DNA of 64,000 nt. It comes from Edaphochlamys debaryana (Eukaryota; Chlorophyta; Chlorophyceae; Chlamydomonadales). Below the pieces are notes generated by a model. That model ran no database searches. It was not told the DNA's origin and saw only the letters and a list, made by a program, of their open reading frames with translations. The stretch is taken from assembly GCA_016858145.1 (NCBI GenBank), contig JAEHOE010000075.1:310001-374000 (forward strand). The letters are read 5' to 3'. Position 1 is the stretch's first letter, and each line of letters starts with the position of its first letter. Position numbers and translations under genes: made by a program. Shown in pieces: positions 1-10,744 of the stretch.

Positions 1-3000
1 TACGTGCGACGGGGCCCGGGCGGGCTCTGCTGCTGGAAAGCCTCAAACGATGCCAATTGAGAGCCTCGACTTGATTGGGCTTCGACTTCTGCAGCGGGCG
101 GGGGGACTGCAGTCTTGGTGCAAAGTTGTCTACGTGCTGAACGCCTGTTCCCTGGGCTACCCTGCAGGCACATTTACGGTCTTGCCCTCGGACCTGGCCC
201 CCGAGTGCGCTCACTTCGACTCGGCCAGGGGTGTCCTGGTGGCGCCACTCGACCGGAGCGAGGCGACGGCCTGGCGGGACGTGCAGGTGAGGGCGGCGGG
301 GCTCGGATGAGGGGTAAGGGGTGATACCAGCTACAAAGCATGGGTAGCCATTACCGTCGTGCTTGAGGAGCACCTAGCTTAGTTTGAAGGCAGGAAGAGG
401 ACGAGGGGTTTACCTGATGCAGAAACGGAAGGCCGCCGCGGACGCTGCGGCTGGTAAAGCGTGGCTGTACGGCAGTACGGCAGGTGTGGAGACATGTAGG
501 AGAGGGCATGCGATTAGAAGCAAGACGCTCGGGGCCGGCTGCGCTGCGCTGGGTTGCTTGCCGAAGGCACGCCCAAGGAAGGCACGAAACCGTCGTCCCG
601 CCGACACCCACACCGCCTGGGCATCCCGCATCCTGGCCTACCAAACGTCACAATGGCGTCGTCCCTGCTCTCGTGTTAAGTTTCCCCCTATTCCCCCGTG
701 CACGCAGGCCACGGCAGGGAGGGATCAAGCGCTGGCCTTCCAGGATGTGGAGGGTGCCGCTGCCGCCAAATACGCCAGCGGCCTTCTTGACCTGACCTCC
801 TCTGCGGGTGTCTTGCCGAATGACCTACCCAATTGGAGCACGGACCCAACAGCCGCCTTTACGGTCATCGTCATCCAGTCCCTCAAGACACAAACCATTG
901 ACTGGGCCGCAAACTATTTGATTGCCGAGCTCAGCTGCGCAGCCGGAGCCCCGCAGACAAGCGGGTTCCTGTTTGGCACCCGAGAGTCCTTCATCTCCGG
1001 CCACCATGACGGGCAGACCGCCTTTCACACCTCCAAGCCCGTGCCGGTGGAGCCCGGCTGGACCATGCACGCATTCGTCAGGCGGCTCGGAGGAACCCAG
1101 GGGGCCTACTACTATGCCGGCGCAAGCGGCGGTATCGCCGTGCGAGAGGCATTCGAGAGCCAGCTCCCCATCTCTATCGGCCCGGACCGGCTGACTGTGG
1201 GGACGTCCAGATGCATGGGCTCCGCCAAGAGCCGCACCCAGCTGGGCGCGGTCCTGGTCTACAACCGTGCCCTGAGCGTCACCGACCTCAAGCGAGTGCA
1301 CGAAGCCTACGCGCCCCGCTTTGGATGGGCACGTGGTGGTGAGATTGTAATAAACACAGCAGCTGCTTAGTCACAGGGTGCGAACTCACTCTCGCTCAGT
1401 GTCTCACGCCCATCCCTTATGCCGCCCAACCCCACGCAGGCGGCGGCAGCCCTGTGTGCTTTCCAGGTGCGGAGGTTAGGGCACATGGGGGATTGCTGGC
1501 AGAGATACAATGAAACGGGCGGCTGGCATTCATTTAGAGGCTCCTGGAGTTGAGACCTGCTGAGTTCGACAATCGGTGGCAAGGAGCCAAGTGTCGTCAA
1601 TGGTTAACTGGAGGCGGGATCGGCCAATGAAAGCCAAAGGCCACGACCCCTCTTCCCCAAGATGCCATGCATCCGTCCTGCTTGCCCCACCCCTCCGCTC
1701 CCCAGGCGTCAACATGAAGGGCGTACAGGACCAGGCGTACTTCCTCGCCCTCAGCGCCGCGGACTGCCAGACTGCTTGCAGCACGAATGCGTCATGCGAA
1801 TTTAGCGTCTACTCCGCTAGCCTCGGAGTGTGTAAGTGGGAATTGAACGTAGGCTGAAGTGGAGGTCGAAGTCTGGTTTGGCGTCGGCCATCCTGCCTGC
1901 TACTCCTGATCTCGTCTCTCTCTATCTGTGACTCCTGCATGCTTAAAACCCGTTACTCCCGCCCCTGCCCCCCAGGCGGTTTGCGGCGGAGTGCAATTAA
2001 CGGGACGATGTTCTCCAATGCAGAGAACCCCGACCTGACCACCTGCTTCAGCAAGCCCAACTATGGAAACTACTACTGCGTCCCTCAGTGGTAAGCTAAT
2101 GTCGTGCATAAACCACAAACACGCCGCACGGAAGGTGCAGTCGTCCCATGCATGATAACAGACTCGAAGTTGCATCAATATTTTTGTCGCTTGCGTGTCT
2201 GCATTCCCACCGGCCCACGTGCGCAGGGAAATCCAGGGCACCAACCTTACGACGCTGGCACCCATGGACAAGAGCACGTGCCTGGGCACATGCGACAGCG
2301 ATCCCAACTGCCAGTGAGCTAGCAAGGCATCATTCCATCATGGCTTAGCATGCAAAACCTAGCGTACAGGGGAAGGCATGCGTGACCATGCCGTTGGGGG
2401 TGGACTAGGTGGACATTGCCGTGCTGCCACAGCGTTTCGTGCTCTCATGCGGTCTCCATAAGTAAGATATGACCATTAATCCATCAAAATCTTCCTCAGG
2501 TTTGCTGCGGTGGCTTTTGGCCCAAACGCGGACTGCGTTACCAAGAAGACAATCATGTCAGGCCCTGACGGGCTCACGCAGCCGCAACCCAGCCGGGGCC
2601 CTGCCTTTGAAACATGCATCAAGGCTCGCGTATATCGTGAGTGCTGGGCAGCATGGGCCGCAGGGCGCGTGATGAGGAGTTGTGCGTGAAGCGGGGTTGT
2701 CTCTGCTGTTCAGCATCCGCGCGGTGCCCACACCGCATGTTCCCTCTCCAAGCAACAAACCCAACTTCCTTGCGTGCAGCTCTCGCAGTGGAGTGCGGGA
2801 AATGGACCAAGGGAGGACCCGGGGAGACACGGACACAAATGGACTGTGGTAAGCACCTGCATGCAGGGCTAGCCTTTTGGCCAAAAGCCTAGGCAGGGCC
2901 CCTCCTTTCACCTTGTGGGCTCATCTCACCTGGACACGCACCTCCCTCGTGAAGAGTTCCGCCTTTATTCCTCACAGGGCCTCTCACCCACGCACCTTTG

Positions 3001-6000
3001 CCCTCCCGGCTCGCCCCCACCAGACGGCGACGGGATCCTGGACGCCGTTCTCTTTGACACCACGGGAGCCCGAGGCGTGTCCCTCAGCTCCCTGGGCTGC
3101 AGCACGGAGGACGAGGACACGGGCTACCCCAACGCGCCCGAGTCCTCCTGCCCAGCGGTGTTCGGGGGCATGTGCCCCAAGCCGCCCGGGGACTGGTGCT
3201 CCGGCGGGAAGGTCCTGCAGCTGGACTGCGGTGCGTACGGCGCACATGCATGTTTAGATAGATGATGAGATCCTAGAGGGCTAGGTGCAAGTAGTGCAAA
3301 TCATCCATTCTTTCGACCAGAGTAGACCTTGCTTTTAGACCTTTGATCTTTGCCTTGATGAGCACAGCGTCACCCTCTCGCCTATCACGAAGTCCCGCTG
3401 GCCCGCTGTGCCCCCAGATGCGGACGGCACCAAGGACCTGGCATGTGTCCGTAAAGCGGACCGCACCAACCTCCAGGTGGTGCGCTCGGGGCGCGGCTGC
3501 TTCCCTGGCGCAGCGGACGACTTTTGCCCGCCCCTTACCGCAAACGGTAAGTAATTGATTTGATTGATGGCATCACGACGCCGCAAGCGTGCATCATCAA
3601 CTTTCGTAGTGTCTAGATAGATCTGAATGACAAGAAGAATAGGGTTGAGGCCTTGTCAAACGGGGATACAATGTTTTCGGCACCGCGCGCAGTGGGTGGG
3701 GCCTGGATGGGGCCTGGACGGGCAGAAAAGACGGGGCCTGGATGGGGCCTGGATGGGCAGAATGCAGAGGCAAACCGAGGGGTTTTGGGACTGAGCTGCT
3801 GGCACCCAGGCTCAATTAGCTCAACACGTGGGTTGGTAGGAAAGGGGCCTATCTATTGTGGAAGTTCAAAGGTGCTTTACGCCGCGCTCCTGGCCCCCCT
3901 GGTCACCCTCGTCGGCTAGGTCAGCCGTATCACATGAGGGCAACTTTAGGAACGCGTTGTCAATTGGGGGAATCAACATTCTGGCCACTACGATACAATG
4001 CCCCGCATGCGCAAGCCCCATGCGTCGCACCCACCCGCGCAGGCTCCTGCCCGTACCCCGCTGGCTCGATCTGCAGCCAGGGGCGCATGATGAGTGTGGA
4101 CTGCAGTGAGTTGATGAAGCATGGGTTTGGCGGTACATGGCCTGCCATGAAGCTGTGAAGGCACAGACCAAATGCCTATGCAATTACACGTTTTGCCTCC
4201 TTACTTCTTCACCAATACCCATCTGCCCTGCTTGCAACCCCATTCAGATGCGGACGGAGTCAAGGAGTGGGTGTGCCTAGGCGAAGCCGGTCAGCTGGGC
4301 TTGGTGCCCTCGTGGCGGGGGTGCAACCCTGCGCTCAGCGGCTACCCCGCATCGGCACTCGATCAGACATGTCCAATCATGTTTGGAGTGGGGAACTACA
4401 CCCGGAATCCGGCGCCTGCTCGGCCGCCCGAGCCGCCGCTACGCCGCCCTCCCTCACCCAGCTCGCCCCTCAGCGGTACGTGTCGTTTGCTGCGGGGCTG
4501 CCGATAGATGGATTAGGGCATGGATGCATCGGCACAAAGCCACGCCCTGATCAAGATCATCCAGATAATAAAGTGCCCTTCTCTGTTTACAATTTCCTCT
4601 CCCGCCCATAGCCTGCCCGCCGGTACCTGGATATGCCGCACAGCAGGGACTGGAACCGGCGGCAGATGCCACACTCGGCTACCTGACAACGGCCGCGGCC
4701 GCCCGCGCCGCCTGCAGCGCTCGGAAGGACTGCTTGGGCTTTACCAGTGCAGCTACCTACTTTAGCTCCCTCAGCAATACCACGCCTTCCGCGGACCCGT
4801 CGCAGTGCTTGTACCTCAAGACTGACACAAGTGAGACCGTTAGGTTAAGGACGAGATTTCGTGTAACAGCACGGGTGACATCTATATGGTGCGGTTTGTT
4901 CCCATGGCCGGTGCTGACCACTTCCCTTCCACGCCGCCCTGCATGCCCAACCTCGCTCCCCCAGCCTGCCCAAGCTTTGGCGGCTTCCACACCTTCGTCG
5001 ATCAAGACCAGCTGGGCAAGGACTACGGCAGCCCCTATGCCAGCCTCAACGCTGTGGCCAGTGCCTGCAACTCTTCCTTCTCGGGCTGCCGGGCGTTCAG
5101 CACTACTAACCTGACTATCAAGACCGACGTGGGAAGCAGGACGTACGCTCACAACGTCTGTCTGTACTATAAGATGACGGGTGAGTATGTATCTGTACTC
5201 CGGGTGTGCTCCCATCCAACCACCGGCCTCACAGCAGCAGGCGAACTGCAAGAGGCGGGTGCCTTGTGCTTGTGCCACACGTCGTTGCCCTCCATCCCGT
5301 AAGACCTATCTCCCTACCTCACCCGTGCCCTTCCTTCTGTATGTTCCCAATCGCTCTTGCAGCATGTCAGTCCTACGCGGGCTACACAACGCAGCCTGAT
5401 TACGACCATGTTGGCGATGAGTGGCAAACCTCCAGTTACTCCCCTGGCCCTACCGACTGCAACTCAAACCTCAACTGCGCCGGCTTCACCGTTACTCTGT
5501 ACGGCTGGGGCGGATCCACGACGTCCTTCAAGACCTGGGTCTCACCCCAGACCTTCTCCTATGGCACCTGCCTGTACATCAGGAAGCCAAGCGGTGCGTT
5601 ACTTGCCAGGCAGGGAAAGGACGAGGCCATGCCGGGATTGCCTGGACTAGTTGTGATATGCATGCCCGGCTTTACTAGCCAGTCATGGGCGGGATTAGCT
5701 GGGGCTTAGCCCAAAAAGTAGGCCAGTCATCAGGGGTCAAGTCATCAAGCAAGGCCGGCGGCGGGGGAGGGTGGCATGCAGGAACACCTACCCCAGCTTA
5801 CCCCTGCTGTGCCTTCTACTCGACCTCATCCCTGTCCGTCCACGCACAGAATCCGCTTGCCCCGTGCTGGCCAACTACACCCTCCTTGCAAACAACACCG
5901 GCGTCCCAACCGCAGCAACCATAAACAGCGTCTCAAACGCCGCGGTTTATGTTGCGCAGCAGTGTGGATACTACAACGAGTGCGATGGCATAACCTTCAT

Positions 6001-8054
6001 CCCCCCAAACAACTTTGGTTATCTAGTGAAGAATCTGTCGAGCCTTGTCTACTACTACGGTAGCTGCATGTACGCCAGAAACCCAAGCGGTGAGTGAGGC
6101 CGGGCAACAGTAGAGAGTGTGTGGTAGCTTAAACGTGCCATCACCCGCATTCTCTGCATGTGCAAGCTGCCCATCATGCGTTCCGCCGGCGCGGCCCGCC
6201 ATCAGCTGGTCAGGATCTCCGTCAACAGCTATTCCGGTATTGACCACTATGCCAATGCACCCAACCCCTGCTGCCTCACAGGCGTTGTGTGCGCACCCGT
6301 CACCAACTACACAGCGATTGAGATCGACGTGAGAGGGACGATGGTGCTGACCTCTCTCGGCAGCGGCACTAGCCTCGCAACCCTCCGCGACCAATGCAAT
6401 TCCCGGCTCAACTGCGGAGGTTTCGATACCTACGGTCAAGTCCTATCAGGCAAGCGTGATAGACTGCGCTCTGGCGGCTTGCTGCACGACTGGCGGCGGC
6501 TAGCTGCGGCGGCGTGACTGAGGCGGCCCTGGGAGATAGGTACCATGGCCTATGGCCACCTGCCCCCCCGGTCAGCAGGGGGGGCGGTAAGCACATATTA
6601 ATGCGCTTCCTGTGCCAATTGCGTTACGGTTACGCATGCCTGCCTGCCTGTTCATGTGGTTAAATGCTTTCATAAGCGCAAAGGAGTAAACCCCACCCTG
6701 ACCGCCCGGTCGCATGACCCCGTTCTCCGCATGCAGGCACCTGGAGCACCACCGCCTGGTACGGTACGTGCCTTTACGCGAGAAACCCAAGCGGTGAGTG
6801 GAAAACAAATTAGTCGGCAGCCGAAGGTCGGTGGGGGGTTGGGGTTAGTTGGGGGGCATGGGGTGCGTGTATCCTGCTTTGAGCACGCATGCATGCCAAG
6901 GGACCGGCCAATAGATAGAGAACGAGCTATCTGCTGTACTTCATCATTATGATGCTGACCTGCGCGGTCCTTATTTCTCCTTCCATACCAATTTGTGATG
7001 TTCCCCAGGGGTTGTCTGTCCGCCCATTGCAAACTACACTGCAAGTCGGACCGATGTGAGGGGAGCAACTCAGATCCGTTACGTCAGCAGCATCCTGACG
7101 ACTGTGCGGGACAGCTGCAACGCCGACACCTCCTGCGCCGGCTTTGATAGCACCGGCACAACACTGCGCAACACAGAGGACGTGGTGTTCTACAACGGCG
7201 GCTGCCTCTACTCCAGGAACCCAAGCGGTAAGAAGGGTTGACCAAGGCAATTTAAGAATGAAACCCGCGAGACATTGCAGCGGCGGGCGGGCGACACCGC
7301 TGTCAAGGGTGGGCTTGTTTGGGAACCCGAGCGGAGGCGGCAGGGCGGGGAGGCTGATTTCTTGTACGTAAGAATTGGTCACAAGCAACATGGGGGCACC
7401 CGGGTATCCAGGGCGCAAACAAATGACCTAGCCAGGGCACGCCACCTGCCTCCGCACTATCCGCACTACCACTCATCTTGCGTTCTGCCAATGAGTAGTG
7501 CAGCCTCTGCCCTCCATCCCGCCATCCGCTCCCCAACGCCGCCTACATTGCATGGGGGCTGTTACGGAGTTCCTAGTTATGAAGAGGCCAGACACCTCCT
7601 CAAAAAACGTGCTACCTACCTGCTGCATGCGATACCCACTTCTCATGCTGCCCATGTCTTTCCTCCCTACCCTCCCGGATCCATCCCTCTCCTCATCACA
7701 GGTCGTGTGTTCCCCCCCAAGCCAAACAGGTGGCCTCCGCATCCACCAAACACTTATGTATGGCAATGCATGCCTTCCGCTGCCCCGCCCTCGCCCCGTC
7801 CCCATGCCGCAGTGTGTCCAGACGTTCCTGGGTATGTGGCCCGGCCAGATTACGCCAACGACAACCGCTACGACTGGCAAAGTCCTCACAATATCACAAC
7901 CGCGGCAGCGTATTGCAGTCAGAACACTGTCTGGTGCTCTGGCTTCTGGTTAGCGGGCACGTGGGCTTACTTTGCGGGCTATGGTCAAGGTCAGACTGAT
8001 TATTTTAGGTACTCTTTTACCACATGCTACTACGCCGCGGAAGCCGTTGTCTGA
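1..8054 (+). CDS. Modular LamG/PAN-type extracellular protein (5' partial)
   Basis: Nineteen exons can be spliced in frame (1167 aa visible): 168-286, 708-1338, 1706-1831, 1976-2090, 2227-2313, 2500-2636, 2780-2848, 3024-3230, 3418-3546, 4043-4105, 4248-4475, 4612-4830, 4965-5180, 5363-5593, 5850-6089, 6282-6449, 6737-6793, 7009-7227 and 7813-8054 (TGA). The start lies upstream of the window. Exon 708-1338 resembles a LamG/concanavalin-like fold, ending in the usual 'GAVLVYNRALS..D' strand. Next come a PAN-like segment (DCQTAC..ASCEF), a DxDG/Cys repeat section, and about seven PAN/Apple-like modules with the pattern CP..xxY...C(N)..CxGF...CLYxRNPSG. Family knowledge: these folds bind sugars or proteins outside cells. 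Inference: a wall, matrix or recognition protein. No membrane anchor is visible at the C-terminus (TCYYAAEAVV). The intron at 6450 uses a GC donor. Module-level calls are firmer than the biological role. Confidence 0.8.
708..1338 (+). other. LamG / concanavalin-A-like domain exon
   Basis: A single 631-base exon of the partial modular gene. The translation contains ordered beta-rich stretches (AFTVIVIQSLK, FLFGTRESFISGHHDG, GWTMHAFVRRLGG, GIAVREAFESQLPISIG) and ends with 'AVLVYNRALSVTDLKRVHEAYAPRFGW', split here in the text only for description. That ending is the typical last strand and helix of LamG-like 'putative binding' domains, where an N(R/E)AL motif precedes a short helix. Such domains usually bind carbohydrate or matrix ligands. 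The exon joins the next one in phase 1. Confidence 0.6.
2780..4475 (+). repeat. Repeated Cys/DxDG modules
   Basis: Five exons (2780-2848, 3024-3230, 3418-3546, 4043-4105, 4248-4475) alternate two short motifs. One is a Cys-containing piece ending in M/L/V-D-C-G/S (ECGKW..QMDCG, WCSGGKVLQLDCG, CSQGRMMSVDCS). The other begins D/N-x-D-G-x-x-D/E (DGDGILDAV, DADGTKDLACV, NADGVKEWVC). The intron falls at the same point each time, after DC, in phase 1. The DxDGxxD pattern recalls calcium-binding loops of FG-GAP/VCBS or thrombospondin-3-like repeats, but the match is too short to name the family. The last exon ends in a proline-rich spacer ([19 protein letters not shown]). Confidence 0.5.
3699..3760 (+). 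repeat. GGGGCCTGGAT short tandem repeat (intronic)
   Basis: In the intron between exons 3418-3546 and 4043-4105 the unit GGGGCCTGGA(T/C) occurs four times, as two pairs. Each pair is followed by GGGCAGAA, so a unit of about 30 bases was itself duplicated. It lies outside coding sequence. Confidence 0.7.
4612..8054 (+). repeat. Tandem PAN/Apple-like modules, mostly one per exon
   Basis: Modules are at 4612-4830, 4965-5180, 5363-5593, 5850-6089, 6282-6449 plus 6737-6793 (one module split in two), 7009-7227 and 7813-8054. Each starts CP/CQ/CA followed by an aromatic residue ('GYAAQQG', 'GFHTF', 'GYTTQ', 'NYTLLANN', 'NYTAIEIDVRG', 'NYTASRTDVRG', 'GYVARPDY'). Each has a central C(N)S/AxxxCxGF/I and ends in CLY/CMY/CYY, usually followed by ARNPSG. 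Every boundary intron interrupts the same codon in phase 1, often within 'cccaagcg|gt'. This is the layout expected from exon duplication or shuffling. The fold is assigned from cysteine spacing only. Confidence 0.6.
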
Positions 8055-8256
8055 AGAGGTATGTGGTATGGTATGGAGTCTGCAAAAACATGCGTGGGGG
8101 GCAATTCTTAAATGCATGCAAGAATGCATTGATTGGGGGCTGGGGGATATCCGGGCGGGGCGCCAGGTTGCTCTCTAGATAATAAGTTTCTATATTTGTC
8201 TTCAATATGGTCAAGTACCGCCGCTGACTGGCGATGCATTCTTGGCTGTGTCCTAG

Positions 8257-8336
8257 AAAAGGGTGGCTGCTGCCAGCCATGCACCGGGCAGTGCCCGAAG
8301 GCAGGAAGGGGGCCGAGCCCCGTGGTGCCCCCCCCA
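8257..8336 (+). repeat. Twin-hairpin dispersed repeat, copy A
   Basis: Located in the 3' UTR of the PAN gene. It shares the core 'gtgcccgaaggcaggaa' and 'gccgagccccgtg', followed by a C run, with copies at 17.8 kb and 49.6 kb. This copy has extra bases inside the first arm (ggctgctgccagccatgcacc). See copies B and C. Confidence 0.6.
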
Positions 8337-8617
8337 ATGAGCTCAATGTTCAATCCGTGGAGCCCTCTGGCCCTCTCCGTCACCAGCCCGCCTCACCACG
8401 GCATGCAGGCTCACACCCGGCCATTATTCTGTTCCAACACGCACCACACTGGAGGCGTGGTGCACTCGTCAGGCGTCTAGCCGCCTCGGCCTGGATATAG
8501 CCCGTTGTCATAGAGTCTCTGCTGTACGAACCCTGGGTAGGTTTTGTATCAGTCTGTGGATGGTGCTTGATGTTTGTCTGACCGGCTATGCGAATATGGG
8601 GTGGATCTGCACCATCA

Positions 8618-8622
8618 TGTAA
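8618..8622 (+). promoter_or_regulatory. TGTAA poly(A) signal of the modular PAN gene
   Basis: TGTAA occurs 564 bases after the TGA at 8052-8054. TGTAA is the usual polyadenylation signal of volvocine algae, and 3' UTRs of this length are normal there. Cleavage would be expected some 10-20 bases further on. A second TGTAA lies at about 8936. Confidence 0.45.
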
Positions 8623-9075
8623 CATCCGCCTGTCTGTCTGATGCCTTAGTTCTTGGGTGCTTGCGAGATCGGCATGGAAGAGAGAGTGTCATGACGGTTT
8701 GAACGACAGGTAGACGAAGGAGCGCCGTACGTACACCTACTGTGTGTTATTTAAGCGCCGTACATGTGTTGGGTGTGAAGCGCCTTTGGAGACACCTCCA
8801 CAAGGGGCGGGAGGGGTTGAGCGAGAGCGCCACGTACTGCGTGTGCCTAGTGTAGTGTGCCAGCTGCACACCAACACCCACAGCTTTGTGACAGATTTGT
8901 GATTATCACGCCACACCCAGGGGGGGGGCAGGAAGTGTAAAAAACTACACCACGCTTTAACTTTGGAGAGCTCGACAAAAGGAGCCCAAATCCGCTCTCA
9001 GAATGAAAATCGAGATTCTAGGAAAAAAGTTATGAGCCCTCAAAGTTGGGGGGGGGACGGGGGGGAAGGGGGGTC

Positions 9076-9589
9076 CCGAACTTTTGTACAGCTCCCGTCC
9101 GAACTTTTTTCACAGAGGTCTGACGCAGCCCAAGGGCCCTTTCCTTGCGTAAACGTGTGGTATCAAGGAGAGGCTGAACCGTGGGTGTGCCTGAGCACCA
9201 CAGACCATAGGGATGGTGGTCGAAGGGTGGCTGCGGGTGCCACATGTCGGCATGTCCGCGCGTGGGACACGTCACGACCGGCACTGCCACCGCTGCTAGA
9301 CATCCGGGTGTACTATTATGACCGTAGCTCATCATATAGGAGGCCTAGGGCATGAATAGCGCGGATGCAAGGTACCGGAGAGTGGTCCATGGACGCGGGG
9401 ATGGTCAATGGACAGGACCCAAGCCTCATCGACGCTTCCGGTTCATGCGCAAGGCAGTAGCGCACACGAAGCGCAGCCGATTGGCACAAAAGTCGAGGGA
9501 AACGGCTGACATTATGGCCATGTACGGCAGTTTGTGCAGTGTACGGCAAGGGGGGTGGGTGGGGGGGTCGGGGGGGTCCGAACTTTTGT
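9076..9589 (+). repeat. G-run + CCGAACTTTTGT repeats
   Basis: CCGAACTTTTGT at 9076-9087 and 9578-9589, and the related CCGAACTTTT at 9099-9108. The first and third copies are each preceded by a long interrupted run of G (about 30-40 bases). The spacing suggests two copies of one small element about 500 bases apart. No terminal inverted repeats were recognised. Confidence 0.5.
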
Positions 9590-9807
9590 GGGGTGGTGTA
9601 TGGAACTAATGTTTTTACCCCCCCCTGCCACACCGCTACGGCGGGCCCGTAAAACCCCCTCATCTTTCTACCGCTATGTCGGAAACACGGGGCTGGCTAG
9701 GCTGGCGAGGTTTGCAGCGGCTGCGGTGGCGGCAGGCGTGGCATCGGAAGGCCGACGGCGGCGGGGTCTTACTCACGCCGAAGAAGCGCACCTGCAGTTG
9801 AGGGGGA

Positions 9808-9838
<31 letters not shown>

Positions 9839-10036
9839 AGCAGCATCTGAGGCCTGACGTGACGCCAGTGGGGGCTCTGGCGGGTTTACACGCACGGCCA
9901 GGCGCCGCCTGGCAGGCGGTGCAGCGCCGCCGTGGCTGGAGGTGGGGGAAGCAAGGCGGCGGCAGCGGCAGGGGCGGAGCTCTGGCGGGTGCGTGTACCA
10001 CGGCCACCGTACCGCACACCATTCCAACCTTGCAGC

Positions 10037-10060
10037 CCCGCTGCTCGGGGGAGCAGCGGG
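10037..10060. repeat. Perfect inverted repeat (10-bp stem, 4-base loop)
   Basis: CCCGCTGCTC, then GGGG, then GAGCAGCGGG: both arms are perfectly complementary. It lies about 610 bases upstream of the ATG of the lectin/RCC1 gene, so it could be in its promoter or 5' UTR. No known site was matched. Confidence 0.7.
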
Positions 10061-10671
10061 TAACCCGACTGCCGCCTGTTGGGACGGTCGTGCTGAGTCA
10101 AAGCAACAACACGTTGCCTGCGGAAAAGACTGGAAGCCCTGCCTGCTGCCTTGCATGCCCCGCCTGCTGCCTTGCCCCGGTTTTCCCGGCGCTCCTTATG
10201 GGAGGAGCGGAGACCAGCGCTGGACCCCGACAGGGGCCCCCTGCAGGGCGGGTCCACGAAGGGGACCGCCGGCGGGTCGGCATGCCACGCGAATGTCCAA
10301 CCGGTGTGACCGCGCGACGACGGACGAGGGCTCGTGACAAATCGATGGACTTCAGCTGCATCGTTTACATGCGATCAGTTGCAAGGCGGGACGCCGCGGC
10401 GGGCGATGACACTGCCTTTCTTGCGCGCCCGCCACTGACAGAAATTGCTCTTTGCCTATGGCACATCACCCGACGCATACACCAGGATTCAGGACAACTT
10501 TTCAGCCTGAATGTTGATATCAGTGAGCAAAGTCACCAGCTGCGTATGATTGTGGAGGGCGCGAAAGTCGCACGGCGAGGGTCGGTATGCTCTGCAGCTC
10601 GCGTTGCGCTGATATACTACTCCGCATAGAAACGGTGGCACTCCATTGCTCGACCAGGCGGTCGGCGACAA

Positions 10672-10744
10672 ATGCCTGCACGTCACAGGGTCTCGGCACT
10701 CCTGGTCGGTGCCGCGCTGCTGGTCCTCTGCGCGAAACCAGCGG
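10672..10744 (+). other. Signal-peptide exon
   Basis: Encodes MPARHRVSALLVGAALLVLC followed by AKPA. It has a basic n-region, a hydrophobic core of about 13 residues (ALLVGAALLVLCA) and small residues near a plausible cleavage site. It ends in a phase-1 GT donor (gcgg|gtaggt). This supports secretion of the whole lectin/RCC1 protein. Confidence 0.75.

Larger units (their letters stand above)
8055..10671. other. Intergenic: 3' UTR of PAN gene, then upstream region of lectin/RCC1 gene
   Basis: The first ~580 bases are read as 3' UTR. The rest shows G-rich blocks followed by CCGAACTTTT (9076-9087, 9099-9108, 9578-9589), a GCC/GCG-rich low-complexity patch near 9800-9850, and a perfect hairpin at 10037-10060. 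Open frames of up to 256 codons exist on the + strand (9859-10629), but they show no recognisable domain or conserved composition and are not called genes. Confidence 0.5.

Noticed and set aside
9859..10629. 256-codon + strand open frame upstream of the lectin gene
   Set aside because: No domain, no repeat of alga-like protein composition, and it ends just before a strong signal-peptide start; long chance frames are expected in very G+C-rich DNA.
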